Source: Mesostigma viride (taxonomy: Eukaryota > Streptophyta > Mesostigmatophyceae > Mesostigmatales > Mesostigmataceae). Taken from it: a stretch of DNA of 64,000 nt. Positions 11,392-21,100 of the stretch are shown here, one piece after another. Positions within the stretch are counted from its first letter, which is position 1. Each line of letters starts with the position of its first letter. The stretch is taken from positions 565,090 to 629,089 of the forward strand of contig RPFO01000132.1 of NCBI GenBank assembly GCA_009746045.1, written 5' to 3'. The notes under the pieces were generated by a model, which saw nothing but the letters and a program-made list of their open reading frames with translations, was not told where the DNA came from and searched no databases. The position numbers and the translations under genes are program-made.

Positions 11392-12282
11392 CAAGTTTTG
11401 CGGGCTTCGCCCGCGACATTAGAGCTTGTACTTTTTGTGGCCGGTCCCCGGCCAGGGAGCCCCGGCTAGGGAGATGTGAGCCACCACGTACCTCCGTCGA
11501 GTGCCAAGTGGCGCTAGTCCCGCCAAGGAGCGCGCGCTAGCTTTAGAGTTTCGACCACAAGATTCATGGAGTTTGGCAAAAGGGTGAAGGAAAAAAATCC
11601 GAGATGTAATGGGAGGCCTATGAAGGTTCGAACCCGGTACGTCATGATTAATCGTACGATGAGGTGTGCCTTGGCGCCTGAAGTCTACGCAACCAAACTA
11701 TGCAGAAGTTTCACAATATGTACATTGCTACAAAGGGACAAACTGCGCAACCGCGCAGTGGACGGAGCTCGCGAACTACTTGCGGAGTTCAAGCTCCAGA
11801 TTGACTGCTACCCCTGCACGGGAGCGCGATGCGCGCGGGGATGAGTGACCTCGCCAAACCCGCAGACAGCAGGGGGAAATCGCTTACAAGCGGTGGAGCA
11901 GAGGAAAATCCACGTGTGAGCTTCCTGCGCGTTTGTAACGGGATTTTGTCAATGGAAAGTTTGGTCCAACAGCCCAAAAGTTTGCGACGGTTATATCTGG
12001 AGCTCGCGAACACAGGAAATCGCAGAGTTTTCGAGTAGGAGCCATCTGGGCATACGGACCTCTGCCAAATGGCTCATCTGGATATAACGCCCGAAAACCG
12101 TGATAATATGGACGCCGTGGTTTGACCTTTTCGTGATTGGTCGCAACGAAATTTCGCGCAGCTCATTCGTCAAGCGGACTGTAAGTCGCGCCGCTGAGTG
12201 GCTGGAGCCGAAAGCCGTTCGAAAGAGTGTTAGCTAAAATTGTGCCAGGGCTGCGTTTTACAAATTTTAGTATATATGTTGA
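11392..12282 (-). mobile_element. Non-autonomous Helitron (891 bp) at a verified empty site
   Basis: On the minus strand the element begins TCAACATATATAC at 12,282 and ends CTTG at 11,392. It has a 6-bp-stem hairpin (GCGGGC-TTC-GCCCGC, 11,400-11,414) four bases from that end. It sits between A and T with no target duplication, and the homologous site in the second repeat copy (16,194/16,195) reads straight through. The 5' TC, 3' hairpin and A|T insertion are Helitron hallmarks. The 3' terminus is CTTG rather than the usual CTRR. A second hairpin (11,439-11,453) is also found in the Helitron end at 58,076. It has no Rep/helicase coding capacity. Confidence 0.8.
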
Positions 12283-12420
12283 TGCGTCAGCCTACCTATG
12301 GTATTGCACCCACAGTGTTGCGCCCCGGCACCATGCCGTGGAGAGAGCGCTCTGTGGCCTGCCCACCTGCGGCAGTGAGAGAAGCTAGGGCGCCCTCCCT
12401 CCTTCTCACTGTGTATATAG

Positions 12421-12899
12421 CACTACAATACGGTTCGTAGGAGACGCGAAATGAGTGAGAATGTTACCCGAGCGGTAACGAGGATTCGCACCGTTGATTT
12501 TAACATATGTTTCTTTTTTTGCGCCATTTGGCGAGCATCGACTGGAGCCTGAACCTAGCGGGGGGAATCGTGCGGGGGAATCTTGCAGGGGAATCTTGCG
12601 GGGAAAAATTCCGAACGTGAATTTAGCGAAGTCCTACTACATTTTGCTTGGTACACGGTACTACAGTTTCGTCACTGAAAATTTTCTGTAGTTGCGTTAG
12701 TGTTTCGTACGTTCCGCTGAAATTTTCGTGTTCAGTGCCCAGATCACAATTTGATCCGGGCGCAAAATGATTGGCTGTACGGTACGAACCAAAAACGAAT
12801 TTTTAGTATCTAAGTTCCGCAGCGCTTGCTGAATTTGCCCCGGAAGCCCGGGGGCACTTTCCCCGCTGAAAAAGGTGTCCGCGGAAGCGTATTGTAGTG
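12421..12899. mobile_element. Non-autonomous CACTA (EnSpm-type) element, 479 bp
   Basis: It starts CACTACAATACG and ends CGTATTGTAGTG, a perfect 12-bp terminal inverted repeat with weaker similarity beyond. It is flanked by a 2-bp AG duplication (12,419-12,420 and 12,900-12,901). The homologous sequence at about 16,340 lacks it and has a single AG, so the insertion is demonstrated by comparison within the window. The CACTA...TAGTG ends and short duplication fit the CACTA superfamily. There is no transposase. Confidence 0.85.
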
Positions 12900-12933
12900 A
12901 GGGTTGAAGGTTCCTTTACTCTGTATTGGCACC

Positions 12934-12975
12934 CACGTGACGCAGTCACGTGCTTATAGTTAATTAATTAATTAA
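12934..12975 (+). repeat. LINE 3' terminus: hairpin CACGTGACGCAGTCACGTG plus (TTAA)n tail
   Basis: An 8-bp stem with a 3-nt loop (12,934-12,952) is followed by a TTAATTAATTAATTAA tail. The same hairpin and tail occur at 16,375 and 44,381, marking independent 3' ends of one retrotransposon family. Confidence 0.8.
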
Positions 12976-12982
12976 TGACAGT

Positions 12983-13370
12983 CTCCCAACGGAGTCATGT
13001 TATATTTTAATTTTTTAATTTATTAATTTGATGGTTGATTGTGTACCGTGCGTTAGCGGTGCACATGCATGACTAGGTATGGTGGCACGGCTAGGCAAAC
13101 ATTCTAGGCATGGCTGCCATGGCGGCAGTGACTACCAATGATTCAAGCTAGGGCTATTCTAGCCCGCTAGCTGGAGGCACGTGACGTCCACATCTTGTGG
13201 TTGATCATCAGGTCCCCGCCCCTCCAGTACACCTTGTTGGGCTTCTGGGGGTCCTGCATGCTTGTGGCGGAGGTATTCAGGCCACAGGTTGCGTCGCTGC
13301 TGTATGCTGCTGAGCGGGGGTCGTCGTCCAGCGTCCAGGTGAGGTCGTGCAACCTCTAGCTTGCGACGGG
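12983..13370 (-). repeat. LINE remnants with ORF1 C-terminal fragment (minus strand)
   Basis: A CTCCCAACGGAG hairpin and an A/T-rich tail (12,983-13,031) are followed by 3' UTR sequence (13,032-13,165), which recurs at 45,030-45,105 and 45,953-46,035. Next comes a minus-strand ORF1 fragment (13,352 to 13,167) containing TWTLDDD and KVYWRGGDL. The fragment is frameshifted internally. Confidence 0.65.
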
Positions 13371-13534
13371 AGAGGAACCGGCGCTGCTTGAACTACATGA
13401 TAGAAAGGGCGAAGCTCAGGTTATACAACCAGGGTGTGTGTCATCATGCGAGTTGGATTCGGCATACCATATCCAAGCTTGGTTATCTCACTTCACAGCG
13501 ACATATTGCAGCCCGATCGGTTTGGTTCCTCTCT

Positions 13535-13735
13535 AGTCGCAAGAACCTGGTGAACAACTCCTGGTCGCTTGACGACGACCTGACGCCAGCCCAGCAGCAG
13601 CAACGCCGCGACCAGTGGCCCGACTACATCCGCCACAAGACCCACCCCGAGAAACCCCAAGTGTACTGGCGGGGCGGGGACCTTTATCAAGGAGACTACC
13701 AGCGCAGGCCAGAAATCGGGAGAATCCGGACCATG
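13535..13735 (+). pseudogene. LINE ORF1 C-terminal domain fragment
   Basis: The frame contains SLDDDLTPAQQQQRRDQWP and PQVYWRGGDLY. This is the same domain seen at 38,900, 39,770, 41,680 and 48,150. It resembles the C-terminal domain of L1 ORF1p, with an acidic DxT/S start, an RR pair and a final beta-rich segment. There is no start and no ORF2. Confidence 0.6.
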
Positions 13736-14482
13736 GTAGCTCGAGCCTGCCGTTATCTTGTCCGCGTGTTCGAGTCGTTCAGGATGATGAAGATGAATGG
13801 TGATGGAAATGTGTATCCTTGTGCATTGAAATTATGGCTGGCTTACGTGTAGAGCGACTAGATGACCTAGACGGTGGGGCCGGAAACAGCATGCTTGATC
13901 AGGGCGTGTGCTTCGAGCCTATAACTGGCCGGGAGTGTCTAGTGGTGAGCACCATTGCTGCGATCGCTCTCCCACCATTTACGAGGAAATACCCGCAAAT
14001 GGAAAACCAAGTGCTGAAAAGGTCTAGCTTGTCAGTCATCACGTTAGCCATGCCATGATTCCAAACGTCCAAGAACTGCACACGGTGCAAAGGCAAAAAT
14101 CCGGAGGACAGCACTTTCAAATGTGCGGCGGGAACCAAAAGCCCGCGGATGCCAGAAAACATCGTGTTGCTGCAGCGACGCGACGATGTGGACAACGAAT
14201 CCAGTGCCAAGCTCGGAATGGCCGCAAAGGAGATCTGGCATCACAGGGTTCAGATGTGCGGAGATATACTATGCGATCCAGCCGGTCCACGACCTGTTTG
14301 TAGAGCTTGTGCCAAGGGGCAGCACCGAACAGATGTGGGTGACGTTGCAAAAACATCGGACTTGACGGAGCATAATGTCTCGGTCATAGTCTTTGACCAA
14401 TAAGGGCGGGGACCTTTATGTCAACAAGAAACTGTGGAAGCCCCCGCGGGCTCCCTCGGGATAGAGCACTCAAGCTAGTTGT
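13736..14482. other. Unassigned; possible decayed gene fragment on the minus strand
   Basis: Minus-strand frames 14,356-14,117 and 14,210-13,899 overlap and share sequence such as WHKLYKQVVDRLDRIV and FLDVWNHGMANVMTDK that look protein-like. They are broken by frameshifts and I do not recognise them. No other signal is seen. Confidence 0.25.
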
Positions 14483-14490
14483 CTAGATGG

Positions 14491-16031
14491 CAGTGTTCCA
14501 TTATACGGCGTATTATACGATATATTAATTACGGTATAATAGGCGTTATACAAGGTCGAGCGGATAATTTTTATCCGTTTTATACGATTTGCGTACTTTT
14601 ACGAATAATACGGCGAATAACACGTATAAGCGCGCGTATAATGGGGTTTTCGCGCTCATCTGAGGTCCGGCAGCCAAATTTTTCGTGCGGGAACCAAGGC
14701 GGGAAGGAAGGGAAGTTAGAAACACTACTGAAACCATCCACTGGTTGACATTTGGCGACCGTGAGACACAAGGATCTTACAAGCAAGCTACACTGTAGCA
14801 TGGCAAGTTGGCAAGGTGTTCCCTCCATGCTGTTTAGGTCTCTGCCCTTGCCTCTCGGGCAGGCGGGGCAGCCATGCACCGAATATTGAAGTCATATACA
14901 GAAAACTGACTGGTACGAGAGCATGGCCGCTTTACATTTTCAACTGAAATTTTGTATGCATGATCCTTAGGTCTTGAAAAGCTTGTATCCTTGGCCAGGC
15001 AACGTTTGGATGTGCGCAGATGTGTCTCGACCTTCTGCTCGATGTGGCAACCTCATTTCAGCAACCAGGTGGCGACCGTGCATGTGCTAACTGTTGATAG
15101 GCGGGAAACGCCCCTACATTTGAACGCGGATAGATGTTTCACGTTATTCCTTACATGATTTATAAGCGACGACGGCCAGGAAAGGCTCGCAGCTACGTCC
15201 ATCAGGTGGGCATGCTGGCTCCGTCAAGAAAGGCAATATATGCGGTTTTGATCTGCCGTACACGCTATCCTGTTCACGTGTTCATTGAACTGTATCAACT
15301 TGTTGGGTGGATTGTAAAATAATCGTAGACCTGTAACATTTGGAGGTTTTCTGCTTGTCTTTTGGTTGCTTTACTGCCTCTACGCATTATTGGCTTGTGA
15401 TGGTTGGGGAATACCACTACGACATGCAGATTTTGGACCAGATTTGTCTGCTATTAGCTTATGTTTCATCGAAAGCAGTGACGTAGTGCTTGGCATTGTT
15501 TATAAATATGATAAGCTTGATAACGCGATGTTTTTTCTTGCTAAAAACATCTCGAAGCAAGTGGTTTTCTGGCCATATCTAGATCTAGCCACTATTTCTT
15601 GTTTTGCTCGCCAAAGTCAGCCTTCTTCTTGTGTGCTCCTCATGCATACAAGAAACATGGAGATGCCCAGGACCTGCTTGCATGGAAGCATAGCCATCTT
15701 ACTTCTTTTGCTTTTTTCATCTTTCCATTTCATTTGGCGTTGTTTTTTAGGGTATAATGCATAGGTAATTATCTAGCTCCTCGTGAACCCCGGTTTACAC
15801 GTCCAGTGTTCCCATGCACTGCTGAGCAGTGGCAACCCATGTATCATGTGTAATTTAGTGTCAGAAACATGTGGACTGTATGCTTGAAATGATATCAAAA
15901 TGCATGAAACAAACCCAAAAACGATGAAATCTAGTATTCGCGTATAATTGCGTATAATGCCGTATTATACCGTATTATACATTATACGGGCCCCGCGCGT
16001 ATAAACGCGTATTGCGTATAATGGAACTCTG
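14491..16031. mobile_element. hAT-type DNA transposon, non-autonomous (1,541 bp)
   Basis: The ends are CAGTGTTCCATTATACG and, on the other strand, CAGAGTTCCATTATACG. They are flanked by a perfect 8-bp duplication CTAGATGG (14,483-14,490 and 16,032-16,039). An 8-bp duplication and a CAG-type end are hAT hallmarks. Subterminal regions (14,500-14,650 and 15,930-16,025) are packed with TATACG/CGTATAAT motifs, as expected of transposase-binding sites. Internal frames (15,134-15,322 and 15,366-15,764) show no hAT dimerisation or DDE domain, so it is probably non-autonomous or carries filler sequence. Confidence 0.8.
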
Positions 16032-16164
16032 CTAGATGGGGGCAATCAATTATGGGATAGCTTAGGCATTACAGCACCTGAAATGATATTAGCGCACAGC
16101 GTTTTAGTACCTTCAATTAGCTCTAGCACCTTGTGGCCATCAGCTTCGCCTTAGCCGACATCTT

Positions 16165-16412
16165 GAGCCCACCTCACCTTTGTAGCATAAGCTATGCGTC
16201 AGCCTACCTATGGTATTACATGGTTGTATTGCACCCACAGTGTTGCGCCCCGGCACCATGCTGTGGAGAGAGCGCTCTGTGGCCTGCCCACTTGCGGCAG
16301 TGAGAGAAGCTAGGGCGCCCGCCCTCCTCGTTGTGTATATAGGGTTGAAGGTTCCTTTGCTCTGTATTGGCACCCACGTGACGCAGTCACGTGCATATTA
16401 ATTCATTAATTA
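16165..16412 (+). repeat. Dispersed LINE-like 3' repeat, copy 2 (uninterrupted)
   Basis: It matches copy 1 at 11,360-12,977 without the Helitron and CACTA insertions. It ends in the CACGTGAC hairpin (16,375-16,393) and a TTAATT-rich tail. The empty insertion sites are at 16,194/16,195 (Helitron) and near 16,341 (CACTA). Confidence 0.85.
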
Positions 16413-18138
16413 ATCTAACTTCATATGGATTGAGAAGACTTCCTATTGACCAAGCTGGCAGCTACTGTAGCATGTGATTACACGCATGGCATCTCTAATA
16501 ACGCGTACGCTTGGCGGCATGGCGCGCATGCACGTGCTAGACACGAAGTAGCTTGACGGCCTAGTCTTGTTCGCGGTGATCAGATAGCTTGCAGAGTACA
16601 CGAGGCCGGCTACTTCGCTCGCTAGCTAGCCTGCAAGAATTTGTACAGACGCGACTTTAAAACGGCCGGGACTATAAGCTCGAGCAGAGGCAACACAGAC
16701 AAGCGCCCTCCAAGAAAGCCTGCGAAGCCGAGCGCCTCTAAGATAACGTACGTAATGGGAGAAGCCAAGGCGACCTGGACGTGGGGGATCAGGAGGGAAA
16801 GAACCTGAATACTACATTTTGAATTTAGTTAAACGTGTAGTACGTGGCAATACCGTGGCACCGCGGCTGATGTTGTTACAAAGTTGCGGAAACCTGGGAA
16901 CCGATCGCACACAGGCGCAGCCCACTCGGGCAGTCGCGGGCCAGGTATGGACTACCGGGGGGGGAATGCAATTCTGTCATAACTTAACGTGCGAAGTGGC
17001 TGCGGAGGGCGCCATACTGAACTTCCCGAACCTTTTGTACACATGTAAGCTAGCATTCAGTTTCTGCTTGAATTGCACGATAACGATATCATGCAAGCCT
17101 TGCTTCGTAAAAATAGGCTCATTTTTGTCGTTCACATCTGCTGTATGCTACCCTTTCGCGGTTTCGCCGGCTGTCAAAAGATGGCAAGTACACCACGTGC
17201 CCCAACACGTGAGCGGTGTAATTATAAGGTGTTACGTCGTGTACCTGTCGTGTACGCCAAAGTTAGAAAGGTACCTGCCACGTGCTGACTGCTGTGCCTA
17301 CACAGTGGCCAAGCTCCAAGCTTGGCGGCATCACCGTCCACACTGCATCACTGTCACCCTGAATCACTGAATCACCCTGTCGGACAACCGGCACGGGAAA
17401 TATTTAATAAAGTCAACTCAACTGAACTCAACAGTCAACACTGAATCACTGAACCAATATTTTTTCCACGGGCTCTGGACTCTGATATTTTCCAGCAACA
17501 CCGAGTTGGCCGAACCTTATCGTACAGTACTTGGCCACTACTCCTGACAATCCACGTTGACATCATACGAGCTCTTCAACTCAGCAATGTCACTCTGCCG
17601 TCCACAGAATCCTGCCGAAGTTAGATTTATCCGGCCGTGTATGGTGATTAAGTCGCGGGTCTCCCAGGACTGTGTGAGTAAATCCGGCCTGACAAGTGTG
17701 CTAAAAGTTCAGCATTCTGTCTGACCTGTATGGCACGGCCTCACCCGCTGGACTTGGGACGTGCTGCAATATTTCGTGGCTCGCGGCCTTCCGCCCTTCA
17801 GCGTTGTTTGTCACTTGTAGTTGGCCAGCAGTCTGCACAGCCCAAGTAGGTACCTATTTGGTAATCGGCGTCGGCACATTTTTACTGGATTACCGGTATG
17901 GCAGCCCCGGGGCCTTCCACTGGCACATTGACCTGGCCGTGGGCGGTAGATCTTGCTATGTGGTGGGGGGCCATTTTAGTAAAGGATTTTCTAAAGGCAC
18001 GGGATGGATCCGACCGGTTGTTTATATGCGTGCATGTCTAGCTATAGCATGACACGTTTCGCATATTTAACAATCGGGAAAACTTGCTAGCTAGCTAGCA
18101 TGGGTATCACCGAAAATAATAAGCTTAGAAAATGGTCG
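16413..18138. other. No gene recognised; upstream region of the histidine kinase
   Basis: A 183-codon frame at 16,819-17,370 shows no family resemblance and ends in repetitive TCACTGAATCAC sequence. The last few hundred bases (17,800-18,138) must hold the kinase promoter. A TTTATAT box-like sequence lies near 18,020 and GCTAGC repeats near 18,088, but none can be assigned with confidence. Confidence 0.35.
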
Positions 18139-21100
18139 ATGAGACGGTTTTGGACGAAAGAGGGCAGCTCCATCTTTTTTGCCCGTCTGGCCATGATAGT
18201 GAGTACTCATACCGCGCGTCGTTTGGATGTTTGATGAAAGATCGCGCAGTCGTGTTGGTTCCAATATGCGTACGTCGTGGATGGTGTGTATATACGTATC
18301 AGTGAGCGAAGTACCAACGCGCGACTCCATCTGACAATGGTTCACTTGACATCGTTCTTTTTAATCTATATCGGGCTTACAGGCTATCTTGGCGGGCAGC
18401 ATAATAGTGCTGATGTTGTTCGATTCGCTCTTCTATCACAAGAAGATGATGACATCAGTATCATTGCTCTCGGACCGTATTCGCGTGAGCGTGCTGAACG
18501 AGACAGGTATGATCTGCCTGATCATATGTATAGATATATGTACTGGCCCAATCCTTGTCTGCAATTGCCATGCAGTGACAGCTGATTGACTGGGCAGGCC
18601 GATAAAGATGACTGTGTATGCTTAGAATGTGAAATAATGGTAACAAGAATACCAGGACTAATGCCAAGTTTTGGTGACTGCATGCTGTCTCATTTCTAAT
18701 AAGGGCATCTAGCCTGTAATGATTATAGCAAGGGGCAGCAAGTGAATTGACTCCTTATAGTGAATGTCTATCTATTATGTCATTTTTGCGATAGTGCCCT
18801 TTTCTGGACAGTTTTCAGCACATGCACAAGGATGAGGTGTCGCAAAGTTGAATTTCCTATCACGTTGGATCGGTAGACTCCTACGGGTTCGACATTTCCC
18901 CCAATGTCTGAGGCATCTAACTAGCGGGAAAGGTAAGACTTATCTGTACGCAAACACCGTCACAGTCACCCCGCCATGCGTTTCCCTTTTGCTCCTAATT
19001 GCCCATGCTTCCACCTTGCATACCCATCTGCATTTGTTCCTAATTGCCCATGCTTCCACCTTGCATACCCATCTGCATTTGTTCCTAATTGCCCATGCTT
19101 CCACTTTGCATACCCAGTCAAAGTCACAGTCACAGCCACAGCCACAGTCACAGCCACAGTCACAGTCACAGTCACAGTCACAGCCACAGTCACAGTCACA
19201 GTCACAGTCACAGTCACAGTCACAGTCACAGTCACAGTCACAGTCACAGTCACAGTCACAGTCACAGTCACAGTCACAGTCACAGTCACAGTCACAGTCA
19301 CAGTCACAGTCGCAGTCGCAGTCGCAGTCGCAGTCGCAGTCACAGTCACAGTCACATTCGATGCTCAGCCCCATGCCTACGCCCACACCGATGCCGCTTT
19401 TCCCATTCCCCTCCTCGATCCCGTTACCCATTCCCCTCCCATGCCCGCACCCAATGTCATGCCGTCGCCATTCCCGTCCTGGCCATCATGGTTTTCCGAA
19501 TGCCTGTCCTCATTCTTGTCCTTGAATAACTCCATGCCTACCTCGATCCGGCAATGGCTTATTCAACCCCATTTACTGCATACTACCTTGTGCGCACTAT
19601 GTGTTCCACCACGGTGTTACGCACTTTGTTCTACAAAAAACACTATGAACCACATTAAACTAATCTAAACAAAAACGAAACAAAACAAAACAGAGCAAGG
19701 CGTGGTCTCGGTCCTCCACAGCGTGAAGCTCGTCTCCTCCTACGCGGCTGCCGTCTACTCGTCGCCCCTTGTCTGGGATGGTACCCCGACCGAGGTGCGC
19801 GCGCGTATCGACCACGCAAATTTTGCCACCGAGAAGCTGCTCCGAACCGAGGCCCATTCCATCACCTTCCTGACCGATAGCTTTTTTGCGGGGATCTTGA
19901 CGGGGCCGCTGGTCCGGCCCTACGTGGCCAGCTACTATGGCGAGTTTGATGTTGACAAGGTGGTCGGCTCGAGCGTGGAGGAGCTCCCGAAGTATCTGAA
20001 CGCTACCATGTTCTTGACGGATCCCATCACGGAGTTGCCCGTGTTCGGCCCGCTCGACACCAACGATTTTGTGTATGAGGGGCTGAAGGTACGCAAGCAT
20101 ACGTAATGAGGTATGATTCAACCAGTTTAGTAGCAGGGATGGAAGGCACACAAGTATAAATAATAAGGATTATACATCAAGTTTTTGTTTTGGAGGCTGA
20201 AGGTGCGCAGGTATAAATAATTATAAGTAGTGCACGACAAGTTGTGTAGGAGGGTTTGAAGGCACGCAAGTAGTAATGCAACCAATTTGTATACGAGGGT
20301 CGATGAAGCTACGCAAGCCTTGCAAGATGTTTGTGTACGAGAGATTGAAGGTACGCAAGTATAATGAGTATTGTATAATAAGGATTGTATAATAAGTATT
20401 GTATAATAAGGATTGTATAATAAGGATTGTATAATAAGGATCGTATAATAAGGATTGTATAATAAGGATCGTATAATAAGGATTGTATAATAAGGATCGT
20501 ATAATAAGGATTGTATAATATGGATTGCCCCAGACGTTGTATTGCCCCAGACGTTGTATTGCCCCGGACGTCGTGTTTCCCTCTATCGGCCCTCCATCTG
20601 CCCTCTATCAATCCTCCATCTGCCCTTTATCAATCCATCTGCCCTCTATCAATCCTCCATCTGCCCTTTATCTATATGTGTGTTTATCTGCCCTCGCTGC
20701 GTGTTTCCCACCAGAAAATGGTCGTCCTGAGCCAGTACCCAATCGACACCCAGCCGTCCTTCTTCATGCTGCCCAACCGATTTATCAACGCCAACACGGC
20801 GCAGCTGGTCGAAGAGCTGCTCTTCGTCTCCTTCACGGCCGTGAGGGTGCACGGGATCCACAAGGGCTACCTCTCGATCGGGTCGGACCTGTCCCAGGTG
20901 GAGGCGTTCATGCGGGAGCTCGACCTGTGGGGCGGCGAGCTATTCATAGTCACGCCCGAGGGATTCCTGTTCGGCGCGTCGAGCGGCTCGGTCATCGTCT
21001 CCGCCAGCGACAACGGCCCGCACCAGCTGCTGGCGGAGAACAGCAACAGCTCGACGATCGCGGGGGCGGCGGGGTTCTTGCGCCAGGTGGCACAGCGCAA

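Larger units (their letters stand above)
11360..12977 (+). repeat. Dispersed LINE-like 3' repeat, copy 1, split by two younger insertions
   Basis: Three blocks, about 11,360-11,391, 12,283-12,420 and 12,900-12,977, match in order a continuous copy at 16,165-16,412. They include the shared stretch beginning TGCGTCAGCCTACCTATGG and the hairpin plus (TTAA)n tail at the 3' end. The breaks correspond exactly to a Helitron and a CACTA element, so copy 2 serves as an empty-site control for both. Confidence 0.85.

Noticed and set aside
10922-11422. 166-codon plus-strand frame
   Set aside because: No recognisable domain, no splice context, and it runs into the dispersed repeat and the Helitron end at 11,392.
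16819-17370. 183-codon plus-strand frame upstream of the kinase
   Set aside because: No family resemblance, unusual Cys-rich composition and an end in TCACTGAATCAC repeats; likely chance.
18940-19668. Frames of SQSQ, TVTV or HSHS repeats
   Set aside because: Translation of a hexanucleotide satellite within intron 2. The flanking exons join in phase without it.
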